Assembly (NCBI RefSeq): GCF_023715585.1
Contig: NZ_JAMBOK010000001.1
Coordinates: 124,001-188,000 of the forward strand
DNA from: Sporosarcina luteola
GTDB taxonomy: Bacteria; Bacillota; Bacilli; Bacillales_A; Planococcaceae
Reading direction: 5' to 3'
Length of the DNA: 64,000 bases
Positions within the stretch are counted from its first letter, which is position 1. Every line of letters begins with the position of its first letter. Shown in pieces: positions 1-8,170 of the stretch. The position numbers and the translations under genes are program-made. The notes below the pieces were generated by a model, which worked only from the letters and a program-made list of their open reading frames with translations, was not told where the DNA came from and ran no database searches.

Positions 1-278
1 GCAGCAAAAGTCAGCATCGCCTGCATGAGCATTCTTTTACGTTAGTTTCAATTTCCTTGTTTGTCTGCGATATATTGAATGAATGTCATCTTGATTAGTA
101 CCACAGGATCTAAGTTAGCTCTCCCAGTGGTTGAATACAGATCTTCAACTTATGGATAGATTAAGGAAAAATCAAGGGCGGCATCCAGTTTGCGCACCAG
201 ATGGTCATCAGGAACCAACTGCTCTATTGACAGCATTTCCAACTGTTCGCGTTCTTTAATTTGATTCCTTGTCATCAT
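1..278 (-). pseudogene. IS1182-family transposase remnant, internally deleted
   Basis: Reading the minus strand from an ATG at 278 gives 42 residues beginning MMTRNQIKEREQLEML and containing LVPDDHLVRKL, which is the N-terminus of IS1182-type DDE transposases. A TAA at 152-150 interrupts the frame. The same frame then continues with VEDLYSTTGR and DPVVLIKMTFIQY, also typical of the family N-terminus. After about residue 67 the match jumps, past two more stops, to MQAMLTFAA near the window edge, which resembles the extreme C-terminus of these transposases. So this is a broken copy with nearly all of its catalytic core deleted, running off the left edge. Family assignment is from recognised motifs; the deletion is inferred from the joining of N- and C-terminal motifs. 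Confidence 0.75.
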
Positions 279-311
279 ATCCATCACCTCATTCAGTTAT
301 TAGATAACACC

Positions 312-541
312 GTTGATTGGAGCGGAGAGCGGCGACTCCTGCGGGAACAGCGCGAGCTGAAGACCCTGGACTGAGCGAAAGCCGTTACGTAGAACGGCTT
401 TTGCGAGCACAAGCGAAGCGTTGCGAGCATAGGCTGCCTTAATTTCTGCAAAGAACGCAGAAATACGGCAAATCGAACCCTTCGTTGTTCGATTGGCTGA
501 AGCCGTGCCCGCGGAAAGCGTCCGCTCGCAGTGCAAATCAA
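312..541. repeat. Dispersed palindromic repeat nested in the IS leader
   Basis: The block starts GTTGATTGGAGCGGA and ends TCCGCTCGCAGTGCAAATCAAC, so its ends are imperfect inverted repeats. Inside are GGCGACTCCTGCGGGAAC, GCTGAAGACCCTGGACTGAG and GCCCGCGGAAAGCGTCCG, hallmarks of a non-coding repeat widespread in Bacillales genomes. The middle carries smaller hairpins, for example AGCCGTTACGTAGAACGGCT. The reading frames across it are repeat artefacts. It lies between the transposase remnant and the IS end. A much shorter form of the same end-to-end palindrome occupies the equivalent place in the second element, at about 31784-31815. Confidence 0.7.
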
Positions 542-620
542 CATTGTAGCATTATCTCTATTTTAAAAGAAAAGAGACTGTAGGCAAACACTCAAATTCA
601 TGGAGTTTGTCTACAGTCTG
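521..620. mobile_element. IS1182-like element end, copy A
   Basis: About 100 bp that recurs almost identically at 31795-31893. The outer part is a long hairpin (575-619) with arms AGACTGTAGGCAAAC and GTTTGTCTACAGTCT around a short loop. It lies upstream of the minus-strand transposase remnant, so it is read as the transposase-proximal end of the same insertion sequence, which would span from left of base 1 to about 619. The outer end abuts a terminator hairpin (621-644), the same arrangement seen for the second copy. The IS-end reading is an inference from the shared repeat. Confidence 0.6.
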
Positions 621-648
621 AATCCGGAGATGCCTCTCCGGATTTTTA
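621..648. terminator. Rho-independent terminator beside the IS end
   Basis: A perfect 10-bp stem AATCCGGAGA / TCTCCGGATT with loop TGCC, followed by TTTATA. The IS end finishes one base to its left, which fits insertion into a pre-existing terminator. Confidence 0.75.
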
Positions 649-670
649 TAATTTATTCGTAGCGAATAAA

Positions 671-699
671 TTGTTTCCAGATATCTTTGATGGTATAAT
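671..699 (+). promoter_or_regulatory. Sigma-A promoter of the Mn riboswitch-TerC unit
   Basis: TTGTTT (671-676), a 17-bp spacer and a consensus TATAAT (694-699). The predicted start near 706 lies about 40 nt upstream of the riboswitch aptamer, as expected for a leader RNA. Confidence 0.7.
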
Positions 700-742
700 T
701 CTTTGTAAGCACTCAACAACCAAATATTTCTTTTGACAGTTG

Positions 743-860
743 TCAAAGGGGAGTAGCTATAGGGCAACCTATTTCATAGTCGTCAATACATGGCAAGCGC
801 CATCGGTTATGATAGCAGATATTCACTTAAAAATTTCTGACTTAGCGAGACCTTTGCCTT
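743..860 (+). promoter_or_regulatory. yybP-ykoY (Mn2+) riboswitch aptamer
   Basis: The segment carries the conserved blocks of this class in order: CAAAGGGGAGTAGC near the 5' side (744-757), GTCGTCAATACA (779-790), GCCATCGG, and GCGAGACCTTTGCC (845-858). The P1 helix pairs CAAAGG (744-749) with CCTTTG (851-856). It lies directly upstream of a TerC-family gene, the classic partner of this riboswitch in Bacillus (ykoY). Known members bind Mn2+ and switch expression on. The 3' strand of P1 overlaps the 5' arm of the attenuator, so aptamer folding should prevent termination. Confidence 0.9.
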
Positions 861-881
861 TTATTAGGTGAGGGTTTTTTT
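851..881 (+). terminator. Riboswitch-controlled attenuator
   Basis: CCTTTGCC (851-858) can pair with GGTGAGGG (867-874), using G-U wobbles, and is followed by seven T (875-881). The 5' arm is also the 3' strand of aptamer helix P1, so the two structures exclude each other. That predicts read-through when Mn2+ is bound. Confidence 0.8.
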
Positions 882-907
882 ATTTGGAGAAATAAGGAGG
901 AAATCAA

Positions 908-1660
908 TTGGAAGCAATATTACTGGAATACGCATGGGTACTTGTTGTATTGATTGCACTTGAAGGGTTATTGGCTGCGGATAACGCTGTCGTTATGGCT
1001 GTCATGGTAAAGCACCTTCCGAAAGTTCAACAGAAAAAGGCATTGTTCTACGGTTTGCTTGGGGCATTTGTCTTCCGTTTTGCTGCTTTGTTCATGATTA
1101 CGTTTTTAGTGAACATTTGGCAAATACAGGCGCTCGGAGCAGCATATCTCTTATTCATAGCTATCAAAAGCTTAGTAGATAGAGGGAAAGATGACCACAA
1201 TGGTGTGAAGAAACAACGAAAGCAATCGGGCTTTTGGATGACGGTTTTCAAGGTCGAGCTAGCAGATATAGCATTTGCCCTTGACTCGATGCTTGCTGCA
1301 GTCGCACTGGCTGTCACTTTGCCGGAGCTAGGTGATTTTCATATTGGCGGAATAAACGGTGGCCAATTCGTCGTAATGCTCCTAGGTGGAATCATCGGCT
1401 TGGTTATTATCCGTTTTGCCGCCAGACAGTTCGTCGTGCTTTTGGAGAAATTTCCTTCCCTTGAAACGGCCGCATTCCTTATCGTCGGCTGGGTTGGGGT
1501 CAAATTAGTCGTAATGACATTGTCACATCCGAAGCTACAGATCATTGATGAGGCATTCCCGCATTCGACAATCTGGAAATCGATCTTCTGGGGTGTCCTT
1601 TTAGCGATTGCTATTGGCGGTTATTTGACTGCAATGGCAAGAAACAGGAAAAAAGTGTAA
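908..1660 (+). CDS. ykoY: TerC family membrane protein, probable Mn2+ exporter
   Basis: A 250-residue polytopic membrane protein of the TerC/Alx family, whose Bacillus members YkoY (MeeY) and YceF (MeeF) export Mn2+ and help metalate secreted enzymes. The two family signature segments are present: EGLLAADNAVVMAVM (19-33, with E19, D25 and N26) and VELADIAFALDSMLA (116-130, with D120 and D126), which carry the acidic residues expected to bind metal. About seven hydrophobic helices are visible. The start is TTG at 908, placed 7 nt after AAGGAGG (894-900). The gene sits behind the Mn riboswitch, which strongly supports a manganese role. Which of the two Bacillus paralogues it matches is less certain. 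Confidence 0.9.
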   Translation: MEAILLEYAWVLVVLIALEGLLAADNAVVMAVMVKHLPKVQQKKALFYGLLGAFVFRFAALFMITFLVNIWQIQALGAAYLLFIAIKSLVDRGKDDHNGVKKQRKQSGFWMTVFKVELADIAFALDSMLAAVALAVTLPELGDFHIGGINGGQFVVMLLGGIIGLVIIRFAARQFVVLLEKFPSLETAAFLIVGWVGVKLVVMTLSHPKLQIIDEAFPHSTIWKSIFWGVLLAIAIGGYLTAMARNRKKV

Positions 1661-1666
1661 GTAAAG

Positions 1667-1707
1667 CGGCCGGTACATGGCGAAATGTACCGGCCGATTA
1701 TTTTTTT
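1667..1707 (+). terminator. Terminator after the TerC gene
   Basis: A perfect 12-bp stem CGGCCGGTACAT / ATGTACCGGCCG (1667-1678 and 1685-1696) with a 6-nt loop, then a T run at 1700-1707. Confidence 0.9.
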
Positions 1708-1787
1708 GTAGTTGTTTTCTTTCCTTTTGAGCGGAAGTTCACTAAAATGAAAAGACGATTCCCTCACTTTAGAAAGGTTCTGATTGC

Positions 1788-3137
1788 ATGAAACTTACAA
1801 GGGAAAATCTGCACAGATTCACACCCGCTCAAGTTATCGTCTTTTATTATTTCTTGGCGATCGGGTTTTCCTTCCTATTGTTGAATTTGCCAGGCGTTTA
1901 TCTGCCGGGCGTCGAGGTCAGCTTCATAGATAGTTTATTCACGGCGGTAAGTGCGGTCAGTGTGACAGGCTTAACACCGATAAGCATAGGAGGCACCTAT
2001 TCCGTCTTTGGGTTATGCATGCTCATGCTCGTCCTGCAATTAGGTGGAATCGGCATCATGTCGATTGGTACATTCTTCTGGCTATTGGTTAAAAAGCGAA
2101 TCGGCCTGCGTGAACGTCAACTCATCATGGTCGATCATAACCAATATTCGCTGGCAGGAGTCGTCGGCCTCATTAATCAGATTGTCCGCATTATATTTTT
2201 GATTGAGATTACAGGCGGCATCATATTGACATTGTATATTAAGCGGTATTACGACACATTCAGTGAAGCTCTGCTGAATGGGATGTTCATGTCGGTTTCC
2301 GCGACGACCAATGCCGGTTTCGATATTACGGGTTCGTCGCTGCATCCATATTTCGATGATTACTTTGTACAAACTGTCACGATGATTCTTATAATCCTCG
2401 GTGCAATCGGTTTTCCTGTGCTGATAGAAGTGAAAAGCTTTTTCTCGAAAAAAGTGCCGAATTTCCGTTTTTCCCTCTTTACGAAAATTACAACCGTCAC
2501 ATTCGGACTGTTGCTCGTATGGGGGGCATTGCTCATTTACATTTTGGAGTCATTCCACTCCTTTAAGGGGCTGGCATGGCATGAAAAGATCTTTGCCTCC
2601 TTGTTTCACTCTGTTTCTTCGCGGTCGGCAGGATTGACGACCTATGACATTACACAGTTCAGTGAAGCTACGGATATCTTCATTTCATCACTAATGTTCA
2701 TAGGGGCTTCCCCGAGTTCAGTAGGCGGGGGAATCCGGACAACGACATTCGCCATCGCGCTACTGTTTCTAATCAATTTTGCGCGAGGCAACAATGTCAT
2801 TAATATCTTCCGAAGGGAAATCAAGCTTATAGACGTCTACCGCTCTTATGCAGTTATTCTGCTTGCGGCAATGATGGTTATGACGGCGTTGCTTATTTTG
2901 CTAATAACCGAGAAGGATATTCCGGTCGTCGCACTCCTTTTTGAAATTACTTCTGCATTTGGTACGTGCGGCATGTCCCTTGGAATTACATCTGATCTAT
3001 CGGTAATTGGCAAGTTAATCATTATGGTCCTCATGTTCATAGGACGGGTCGGTCTCATTTCGTTCCTGTATACATTAGGTGGAAAGACGAATAAAAAACC
3101 GTACACATATCCTAAAGAACGCGTCATCATTGGATGA
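1788..3137 (+). CDS. ktrD: Ktr potassium uptake membrane subunit KtrD
   Basis: A 449-residue member of the TrkH/KtrB superfamily, the same length as B. subtilis KtrD. The four pore-loop filter segments are visible: SVTGLT (58-63), TTNAGFD (173-179), SAGLTT (280-285) and GTCGMS (392-397). GGGIRTTT (313-320) matches the flexible intramembrane gate between the third and fourth repeats. The protein forms the K+ (Na+-coupled) channel of the low-affinity KtrCD system and needs the cytoplasmic KtrC ring. Here ktrC lies about 37 kb away (39901-40560), so the two subunits are unlinked as in B. subtilis. AGAAAGG (1771-1777) precedes the ATG. It is transcribed alone and ends at a strong terminator. Confidence 0.93.
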   Translation: MKLTRENLHRFTPAQVIVFYYFLAIGFSFLLLNLPGVYLPGVEVSFIDSLFTAVSAVSVTGLTPISIGGTYSVFGLCMLMLVLQLGGIGIMSIGTFFWLLVKKRIGLRERQLIMVDHNQYSLAGVVGLINQIVRIIFLIEITGGIILTLYIKRYYDTFSEALLNGMFMSVSATTNAGFDITGSSLHPYFDDYFVQTVTMILIILGAIGFPVLIEVKSFFSKKVPNFRFSLFTKITTVTFGLLLVWGALLIYILESFHSFKGLAWHEKIFASLFHSVSSRSAGLTTYDITQFSEATDIFISSLMFIGASPSSVGGGIRTTTFAIALLFLINFARGNNVINIFRREIKLIDVYRSYAVILLAAMMVMTALLILLITEKDIPVVALLFEITSAFGTCGMSLGITSDLSVIGKLIIMVLMFIGRVGLISFLYTLGGKTNKKPYTYPKERVIIG

Positions 3138-3138
3138 A

Positions 3139-3181
3139 AAAAGCATCTTTCCTCATTGTATAAAGGAGGAAAGATGCTTTT
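3139..3181. terminator. Bidirectional terminator between ktrD and the radical SAM gene
   Basis: A perfect 16-bp stem AAAAGCATCTTTCCTC (3139-3154) / GAGGAAAGATGCTTTT (3166-3181), with A and T runs on the two sides. It serves both convergent genes. Confidence 0.9.
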
Positions 3182-3186
3182 TATGT

Positions 3187-4944
3187 TTAGAGGACTGCTT
3201 TATCCATTGTTTTTTCAATAAAATGAAATTGCGGATTCTGTCCTTTGCAGAAAAACGTGACAAGATAGCCTTCTTCTTTCACAGAACCATATTCATATGA
3301 ATCTGTCGGCCGGATGCAGATCGGTGTGATGAATGTATGCTTCCGGATATTCCTTTCGGTAAGCCGGGTAGGCGTTGAAATACTGCTCAGCAGAACTTTA
3401 TCATCCAGCACCGACCGTTCAATTGCAGTCAGTGCTTCAGGTTCCAACTCTTCACGCCACCAAATGTGTCGCGGTTGGAAAGTATGGTGCGCCAAATAAT
3501 CGATTTTCATTAGACTTTTAACAATGCTCATATCTGCTTGTCCATACTCTAGGAGGAACTCCTCCAATCTTGTGTACAAGTCCTGAAGCTGATGGCCGAT
3601 CCTCGACCAGCCCTTCGTTTCCCAGAACGTACCGAATTGCTGGAAGAAGTCAAACGGTGTTTCAAACACTTCCGATACAAGATACTCAACTGTTCGCGGC
3701 ATGCGGTTGTCATTCCAATACTTTTCTAGCACATCCTCGGTCTGTTTGATTCTTAAGATATCATCGAATGTCAAGACGTTATTGGATAAGATTTCATACG
3801 GGGCTTCATCGATATACGTATAACCGAATTGTTCAGCCTGAATGCGCAATCCAGTCCCTCTTAATAGCTTGAGGAAGCCTAATTGGAGCTCTTCCGGACG
3901 CATGGCAAAGACATCGTTGAACGTATCCCTGAACGAATCATAATCCTCTTCCGGCAGCCCGGCGATCAAATCTAGATGCTGTGCAATTTTTCCGCCATTT
4001 TTCACCATAGTGACAGTTCTGGACAGTTTTTCAAAGTTCTGTCTCCGTTGCACGAGTTCGTTTGTCAAATCGTTAGTCGACTGTACTCCGATTTCAAAAC
4101 GGAAGAGCCCTGCAGGAGCATTTTCGTTCAAGAAGTTGATGACTTCCGGACGCATGATATCACCCGTTATTTCAAACTGGAAAACTGTTCCCGGCAAATG
4201 TTCGTCGATAAGGAACTGAAACATTTCCATAGCATAGCTACGGCTGATATTAAACGTACGGTCTACGAATTTGATCGTCTTGGCGCCATTTTTCATCAAG
4301 TATCGAATGTCTTCCTTAACTGCATCTCGATTGAAATACCGGACGCCGACTTCAATGGATGATAAACAGAATTGACATGAGAACGGACAGCCTCTGCTCG
4401 TCTCAATATACGTCACCCGGTTTCCGAGGTGAGGTACATCTTCTGGGAATCTGAAAGGGGAGGGCAGTTCTCGCAAGTCCAGTTTCGGTCCGGGAGCGGT
4501 AGATTTCAGCCTTCCGTCCTCCAAGTAGGCGACTCCTGTCACTTCTTTGAGGCTGACTTTCCCTGCATGGTAATCGAGAAGCTGTTTAAAAGTCCTTTCT
4601 CCTTCACCGAGGACAATGAAATCGATTTCAGGGACTTCTTCCAACCACTTGTCAAAGTCATACGTTACTTCAGGCCCACCAGCTACAATGACAAGATCGG
4701 GATTTGTTTTTTTGAGAATCCGGATGACCTTGATTGACTCTTCAATATTCCATATGTACAAACTGAATCCGACAATAGTAGGTTTCTTTTGATAAATGTC
4801 TGATACAATATTTAAAACAGGATCTTTTATTGTATATTCCGCCAATATAGGTTCATATTCCGGCATTGCGTATGATTTCAAATACCGGATCGCGAGATTT
4901 GTGTGAATATATTTTGCATTTAATGTTGTGAGAACTATGTTCAT
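3187..4944 (-). CDS. B12-binding domain radical SAM protein
   Basis: A 585-residue protein with an N-terminal cobalamin-binding-type Rossmann domain (about 1-140, with VAGGPEVTYDF at 87-97) and a radical SAM barrel with the cluster motif C186-x3-C190-x2-C193 (SRGCPFSCQFC). The C-terminal third resembles the DUF4080-type extension of this Bacillales family. I see no DxHxxG motif, so cobalamin may bind base-on or not at all. The substrate is unknown; relatives are annotated only by domain. AAAGGAG precedes the ATG. It is monocistronic, divergent from the kinase gene, and ends at the terminator shared with ktrD. Confidence 0.85.
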   Translation of the reverse strand: MNIVLTTLNAKYIHTNLAIRYLKSYAMPEYEPILAEYTIKDPVLNIVSDIYQKKPTIVGFSLYIWNIEESIKVIRILKKTNPDLVIVAGGPEVTYDFDKWLEEVPEIDFIVLGEGERTFKQLLDYHAGKVSLKEVTGVAYLEDGRLKSTAPGPKLDLRELPSPFRFPEDVPHLGNRVTYIETSRGCPFSCQFCLSSIEVGVRYFNRDAVKEDIRYLMKNGAKTIKFVDRTFNISRSYAMEMFQFLIDEHLPGTVFQFEITGDIMRPEVINFLNENAPAGLFRFEIGVQSTNDLTNELVQRRQNFEKLSRTVTMVKNGGKIAQHLDLIAGLPEEDYDSFRDTFNDVFAMRPEELQLGFLKLLRGTGLRIQAEQFGYTYIDEAPYEILSNNVLTFDDILRIKQTEDVLEKYWNDNRMPRTVEYLVSEVFETPFDFFQQFGTFWETKGWSRIGHQLQDLYTRLEEFLLEYGQADMSIVKSLMKIDYLAHHTFQPRHIWWREELEPEALTAIERSVLDDKVLLSSISTPTRLTERNIRKHTFITPICIRPTDSYEYGSVKEEGYLVTFFCKGQNPQFHFIEKTMDKAVL

Positions 4945-5147
4945 ATTCTTTCTCCTTTGATATAATACTAATTATCGATAATTTAGACACCTATTTTAGT
5001 CGAAAACTACTATTTTATTACGAATAACAATATGGAATAATCAGAATTGAAGATACTTCTTTGAACTGTAGTTCTAAAATATGCTTTTATTCGCATGAAA
5101 TCTTGTCTTTTCACATACTGTTTGGTAATAGGTACAGGAGGTATCAA

Positions 5148-6578
5148 ATGAGTGATTTCGATAGTACTTTAAAAAGCTTGTCATTCCTGTTGGATGACAG
5201 TTTTCGACCGAGCTTGGTTTTACATGTAAATGGAGATATTTATTACGAAAATGAGCCATTTAAAATGCAATTCGACATAACGGACAAAAGGAATATCAGT
5301 GAAATCATAGATTCGACATCTATGTGTGAATGGACAGGATTTACAGAACGTGCAAAGACTTCCGAACAGATCCTGATGGAAAAATTGTCGGTAACATTAT
5401 GTTTCGATGAAATCTTCCCGAGTGAACTGCAGTTATTCTATATCCCTGATATGAAAAAAATTATTGTGAAGTTTGATTTACAAGAACCTTGCAAAATTCC
5501 TTCTTTAAAGACATATTTCAACGCGTTCAGGCAATCATCCGATTTTCTGCTATTGGTAGATCAAGACGGAAAAATCCGTGATGTTAATGAAGTGCACAGC
5601 GTGTTTATCAATCAAACACGAAAAGAGTTGGTTGGTCAAAGTATTGGCAATGTCCTTTCCATAATAGATCCTGAAAATGATGAGTCCGTTCACGATCTTC
5701 TTGAAAAGGTGAAAGATCAAGGCTTTGTCGAGTCAATTAAAACGTACCAAAGGTCAGCAGAGGATACAAGATACTATCATATTACAACCTACTACGATAA
5801 AGAAACAAATATATTTATTTTCCAAATGTCAGATTCCACAGAAAAAGAGAATTTGCAAGTGCAGCTGGCCCATTCAGGATCATTATCCGCCGTCGGACAA
5901 ATTGCTGCAAGCATTGCTCATGAAATAAGGAATCCAATTACCACTTTGAAAGGATTCACACAGTTGCTGAAAGTATCGGCAACAGACGATTCAATCCGCT
6001 ATATTTCCGTAATCGAAGATGAAATCGAAAGAATGGAAACCATTCTTGGGGAGATGCTCGTGTTGTCGAAGCCCTCTGAAAAAAAGAAAGCCGTCTTCTC
6101 TTTGGAAGTATTGGTTGGGGATATGGTTTCAATACTATTGCCGAAAGCGGTAATGGATGGAATCGAAGTTGCTCAGTCTGTAGAACTGAGCAGCAATCCA
6201 CATATTTTTGGCGATCCGGATAAGATGAAGCAGGTTCTTTTAAACTTGTTTAAGAATGCATTGGAATCGATGCAGGTCGGGGGGAAGCTTGCCGTTCACC
6301 TCACAGAATCTGACGGAAAATTGATTTTATCCATAACAGATACGGGAAAAGGGATGACTCGCCATCAGGTGAGCCAAGTGTTCATGCCTTTTTTCAGCTC
6401 AAAGCCGGGCGGAACGGGATTAGGACTGCCTTTTGTTCTGAAAACAGTCGAGGACCACGGCGGAACGATTGCGGTAGATAGTCAAGTGGACGTAGGTACA
6501 AAATTCATATTGACATTCCCTAAAGCAAAAGAAGGTGCTCCGTATCCTTTGAATAGCAAGCAGTCCATCGTCTCTTGA
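5148..6578 (+). CDS. Cytoplasmic PAS histidine kinase, sporulation-kinase type
   Basis: A 476-residue orphan sensor kinase. A PAS domain (about 126-236) precedes a HisKA dimerisation helix, AHEIRNPITTLKGF, with phospho-acceptor His258. The HATPase domain has an N-box (NLFKNALESM), DTGKGM and GGTGLGL. No membrane segment is seen, so it should be cytosolic. There is no partner response regulator nearby, and the HisKA region resembles Bacillus KinA/KinE-type sporulation kinases, so it may feed Spo0F. The start chosen is ATG 5148, 6 nt after AGGAGG (5136-5141); an in-frame upstream start at 5061 has no ribosome site. ktrD and mhqR flank the kinE and kinD genes in B. subtilis, which agrees with the synteny. 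Confidence 0.88.
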   Translation: MSDFDSTLKSLSFLLDDSFRPSLVLHVNGDIYYENEPFKMQFDITDKRNISEIIDSTSMCEWTGFTERAKTSEQILMEKLSVTLCFDEIFPSELQLFYIPDMKKIIVKFDLQEPCKIPSLKTYFNAFRQSSDFLLLVDQDGKIRDVNEVHSVFINQTRKELVGQSIGNVLSIIDPENDESVHDLLEKVKDQGFVESIKTYQRSAEDTRYYHITTYYDKETNIFIFQMSDSTEKENLQVQLAHSGSLSAVGQIAASIAHEIRNPITTLKGFTQLLKVSATDDSIRYISVIEDEIERMETILGEMLVLSKPSEKKKAVFSLEVLVGDMVSILLPKAVMDGIEVAQSVELSSNPHIFGDPDKMKQVLLNLFKNALESMQVGGKLAVHLTESDGKLILSITDTGKGMTRHQVSQVFMPFFSSKPGGTGLGLPFVLKTVEDHGGTIAVDSQVDVGTKFILTFPKAKEGAPYPLNSKQSIVS

Positions 6579-6589
6579 ATCAATTCGTT

Positions 6590-6619
6590 TTGACACATTC
6601 GTCCATTTGTAGCTATAAT
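6590..6619 (+). promoter_or_regulatory. Sigma-A promoter of mhqR
   Basis: Consensus TTGACA (6590-6595), an 18-bp spacer and consensus TATAAT (6614-6619), about 45 bp upstream of the mhqR start codon. Confidence 0.75.
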
Positions 6620-6662
6620 AGTGTCGAGACGCTGACAGGAAAACAAAAGGTGGATCCGAACT

Positions 6663-7103
6663 ATGTCAAATGATACGGAACGTGCATTGAAATTATTTAT
6701 CGTCCTTTCAAGGGCAAGTAAGGTTGTCTTGGAAGAAGCGAATAAACTGATAGAAACATATAAGCTGAATCCAACAGAGTTTGCTGTCTTGGAGCTTTTG
6801 TACCACAAAGGAAGGCAGCCAATTCAAAAGATCGGACAAAAAATCCTGCTTAGCAGCGGATCCATGACATATGTCGTGGATAAGCTTGAAAAGAAAGGGC
6901 TAATTGAACGCGTGTATTGCACTGAAGATAAACGGATTACGTATATGTCAATTACAGCCGCGGGGAATGAATTGATCGAAGAGATTTTTCCGTCCCACGA
7001 AGGGAAGATCAATGAATTGATGTCAGTCCTTTCTAAAACGGAACAGGACACGGCAATTGAACTCCTGAGAAAACTAGGGCTATCCATTAAGAACCTTTCA
7101 TAA
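6663..7103 (+). CDS. mhqR: MarR-family regulator, MhqR-like
   Basis: A 146-residue winged-helix repressor. The core TEFAVLELLYHKGRQPIQKI followed by SSGSMTYVVDKLEKKGLIER closely matches B. subtilis MhqR (YkvE), which represses dioxygenase, nitroreductase and azoreductase genes for quinone resistance. The recognition helix and wing lie at about 55-95. It carries a single cysteine in the wing (RVYCTEDKR), a plausible but untested redox handle. None of the usual mhq targets lies next to it. In B. subtilis the gene follows kinD; here it also follows a sensor kinase. It has its own promoter and ends at a hairpin terminator. Confidence 0.8.
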   Translation: MSNDTERALKLFIVLSRASKVVLEEANKLIETYKLNPTEFAVLELLYHKGRQPIQKIGQKILLSSGSMTYVVDKLEKKGLIERVYCTEDKRITYMSITAAGNELIEEIFPSHEGKINELMSVLSKTEQDTAIELLRKLGLSIKNLS

Positions 7104-7118
7104 TTTCATGCATAGAAT

Positions 7119-7147
7119 ACGCCGAACAGGCATAACCTGTTCGGCGT
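7119..7147. terminator. Terminator between mhqR and the lipoprotein gene
   Basis: A perfect stem ACGCCGAACAGG / CCTGTTCGGCGT with loop CATAA. The T run is weak on the plus side. It lies between convergent genes. Confidence 0.75.
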
Positions 7148-7167
7148 TTGTCATTCTGCTATTCAAA

Positions 7168-7809
7168 TTATTGTATTGTCTGTCCCATACTCAAGAAAGC
7201 TGATTTGTATTCTTCATCTGGATTGTCGAATAGGGTAAGTCTGACGACCATTCCATCCTTTTCAAAAACGACTCCCGTTACTGGTCCCGTTTCCGTATCC
7301 ACCTTGAATGCTTTTGCATTTTTGATGCCCTTATCCTCGAGATCCGTATATACGTCCGTCAATTCTTCAGGCTCCGCTCCATTGCTAGAGGCTTTTAATA
7401 CCTCTTGCATATTGTCAGTGAAATAATCATATGCTCCATCTTCGGCAGGTTGTGTTTCAATGCGCATAAAAGCTTCTGGATTTTCATCTGCATACAAGCT
7501 ATCCCGTCCAGGTTCTTCACTTGTTAACGTAAAGCCGGGCAATACTTCCATTGCATATGATTGGGCATCGCTCTCAGTCAGCACTGCATCCGTCATATCT
7601 GTGGCGGACTCCTCATTGCCATCGTTTGCAGAACCTGCTCCTGCATCAGGGGTTGACGTGCCATCCGTTGAATTGCCGTTTGTTCCATCAACAACTTGTT
7701 CAGGTTCATCCGTTTGGGCTTCCTTTTGATCCGTGTTATCGGTTCCACAAGCTGTCAGGAGAAAAGCAGCTGCAAATCCTGTGCATACTATTTTCCAATT
7801 GAATTTCAT
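7168..7809 (-). CDS. Predicted lipoprotein of unknown function
   Basis: A 213-residue protein with a type II signal peptide, positively charged at the N-terminus and ending in the lipobox LTAC (Cys21). Residues 22-75 are an acidic Asp/Thr/Gly/Asn-rich linker, and a folded domain of about 135 residues follows. I do not recognise the domain family. The start is backed by AGGAGG upstream of the ATG. It should be anchored to the outer face of the membrane. It is transcribed alone and converges on mhqR. Confidence 0.8.
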   Translation of the reverse strand: MKFNWKIVCTGFAAAFLLTACGTDNTDQKEAQTDEPEQVVDGTNGNSTDGTSTPDAGAGSANDGNEESATDMTDAVLTESDAQSYAMEVLPGFTLTSEEPGRDSLYADENPEAFMRIETQPAEDGAYDYFTDNMQEVLKASSNGAEPEELTDVYTDLEDKGIKNAKAFKVDTETGPVTGVVFEKDGMVVRLTLFDNPDEEYKSAFLSMGQTIQ

Positions 7810-7981
7810 TGAAGATCCCTCCTATTCATTTATCCCGCATTAACTGTAAGTAATTCTCTCCCGCAAAGGGGGGGAGATTAACTGCCAGTAAATGCCCGAT
7901 TGGTTCAACTAACACTTAGTGGGGGAAAGAATCCCCTTGAGTGAGTTTCACTTTATTGGACGTAGTACAATGGAAAATGTT

Positions 7982-8170
7982 TCATTCATCACTGCCGTGG
8001 ATAATTGTATAGCGTTTATGATTGACGACAGTTTTTTCCTCCATTTGCAGCTCGTCGAAATTTTCCATGTATGTCAAATCGACGATTACAGAGTTCTCAT
8101 TCACTTTCTCCACAATACCTTGCAAGCCATCTTTAAACTCTATAATATTTCCCACTTCTGCGATTTTCAT
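7982..8170 (-). CDS. ykvS: YkvS-like DUF2187 small protein
   Basis: A 62-residue protein with the DUF2187 core GNIIEFKDGLQGIVEKVNEN, SVIVDLT and NHKRYTII, near-identical in pattern to B. subtilis YkvS (61 residues). The fold is a small beta barrel of KOW type; the function is unknown. AAGGAG (8186-8181) lies 10 nt before the ATG at 8170 and 4 nt before a TTG at 8176; ATG is preferred because it gives the family length. Confidence 0.88.
   Translation of the reverse strand: MKIAEVGNIIEFKDGLQGIVEKVNENSVIVDLTYMENFDELQMEEKTVVNHKRYTIIHGSDE

Noticed and set aside
293-544. Minus-strand frames of 83 and 78 residues
   Set aside because: They lie wholly in the palindromic repeat, have no recognisable domain, and are a common artefact of this repeat.
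3976-4737. Plus-strand frames of 102 and 128 residues inside the radical SAM gene
   Set aside because: They are antisense shadows of a clearly conserved coding sequence.
4995-5010. TTAGTCGAAAA as a Spo0A box before the kinase gene
   Set aside because: It has one mismatch in the TGTCGAA core and no clear promoter context, so it was not listed as a site.
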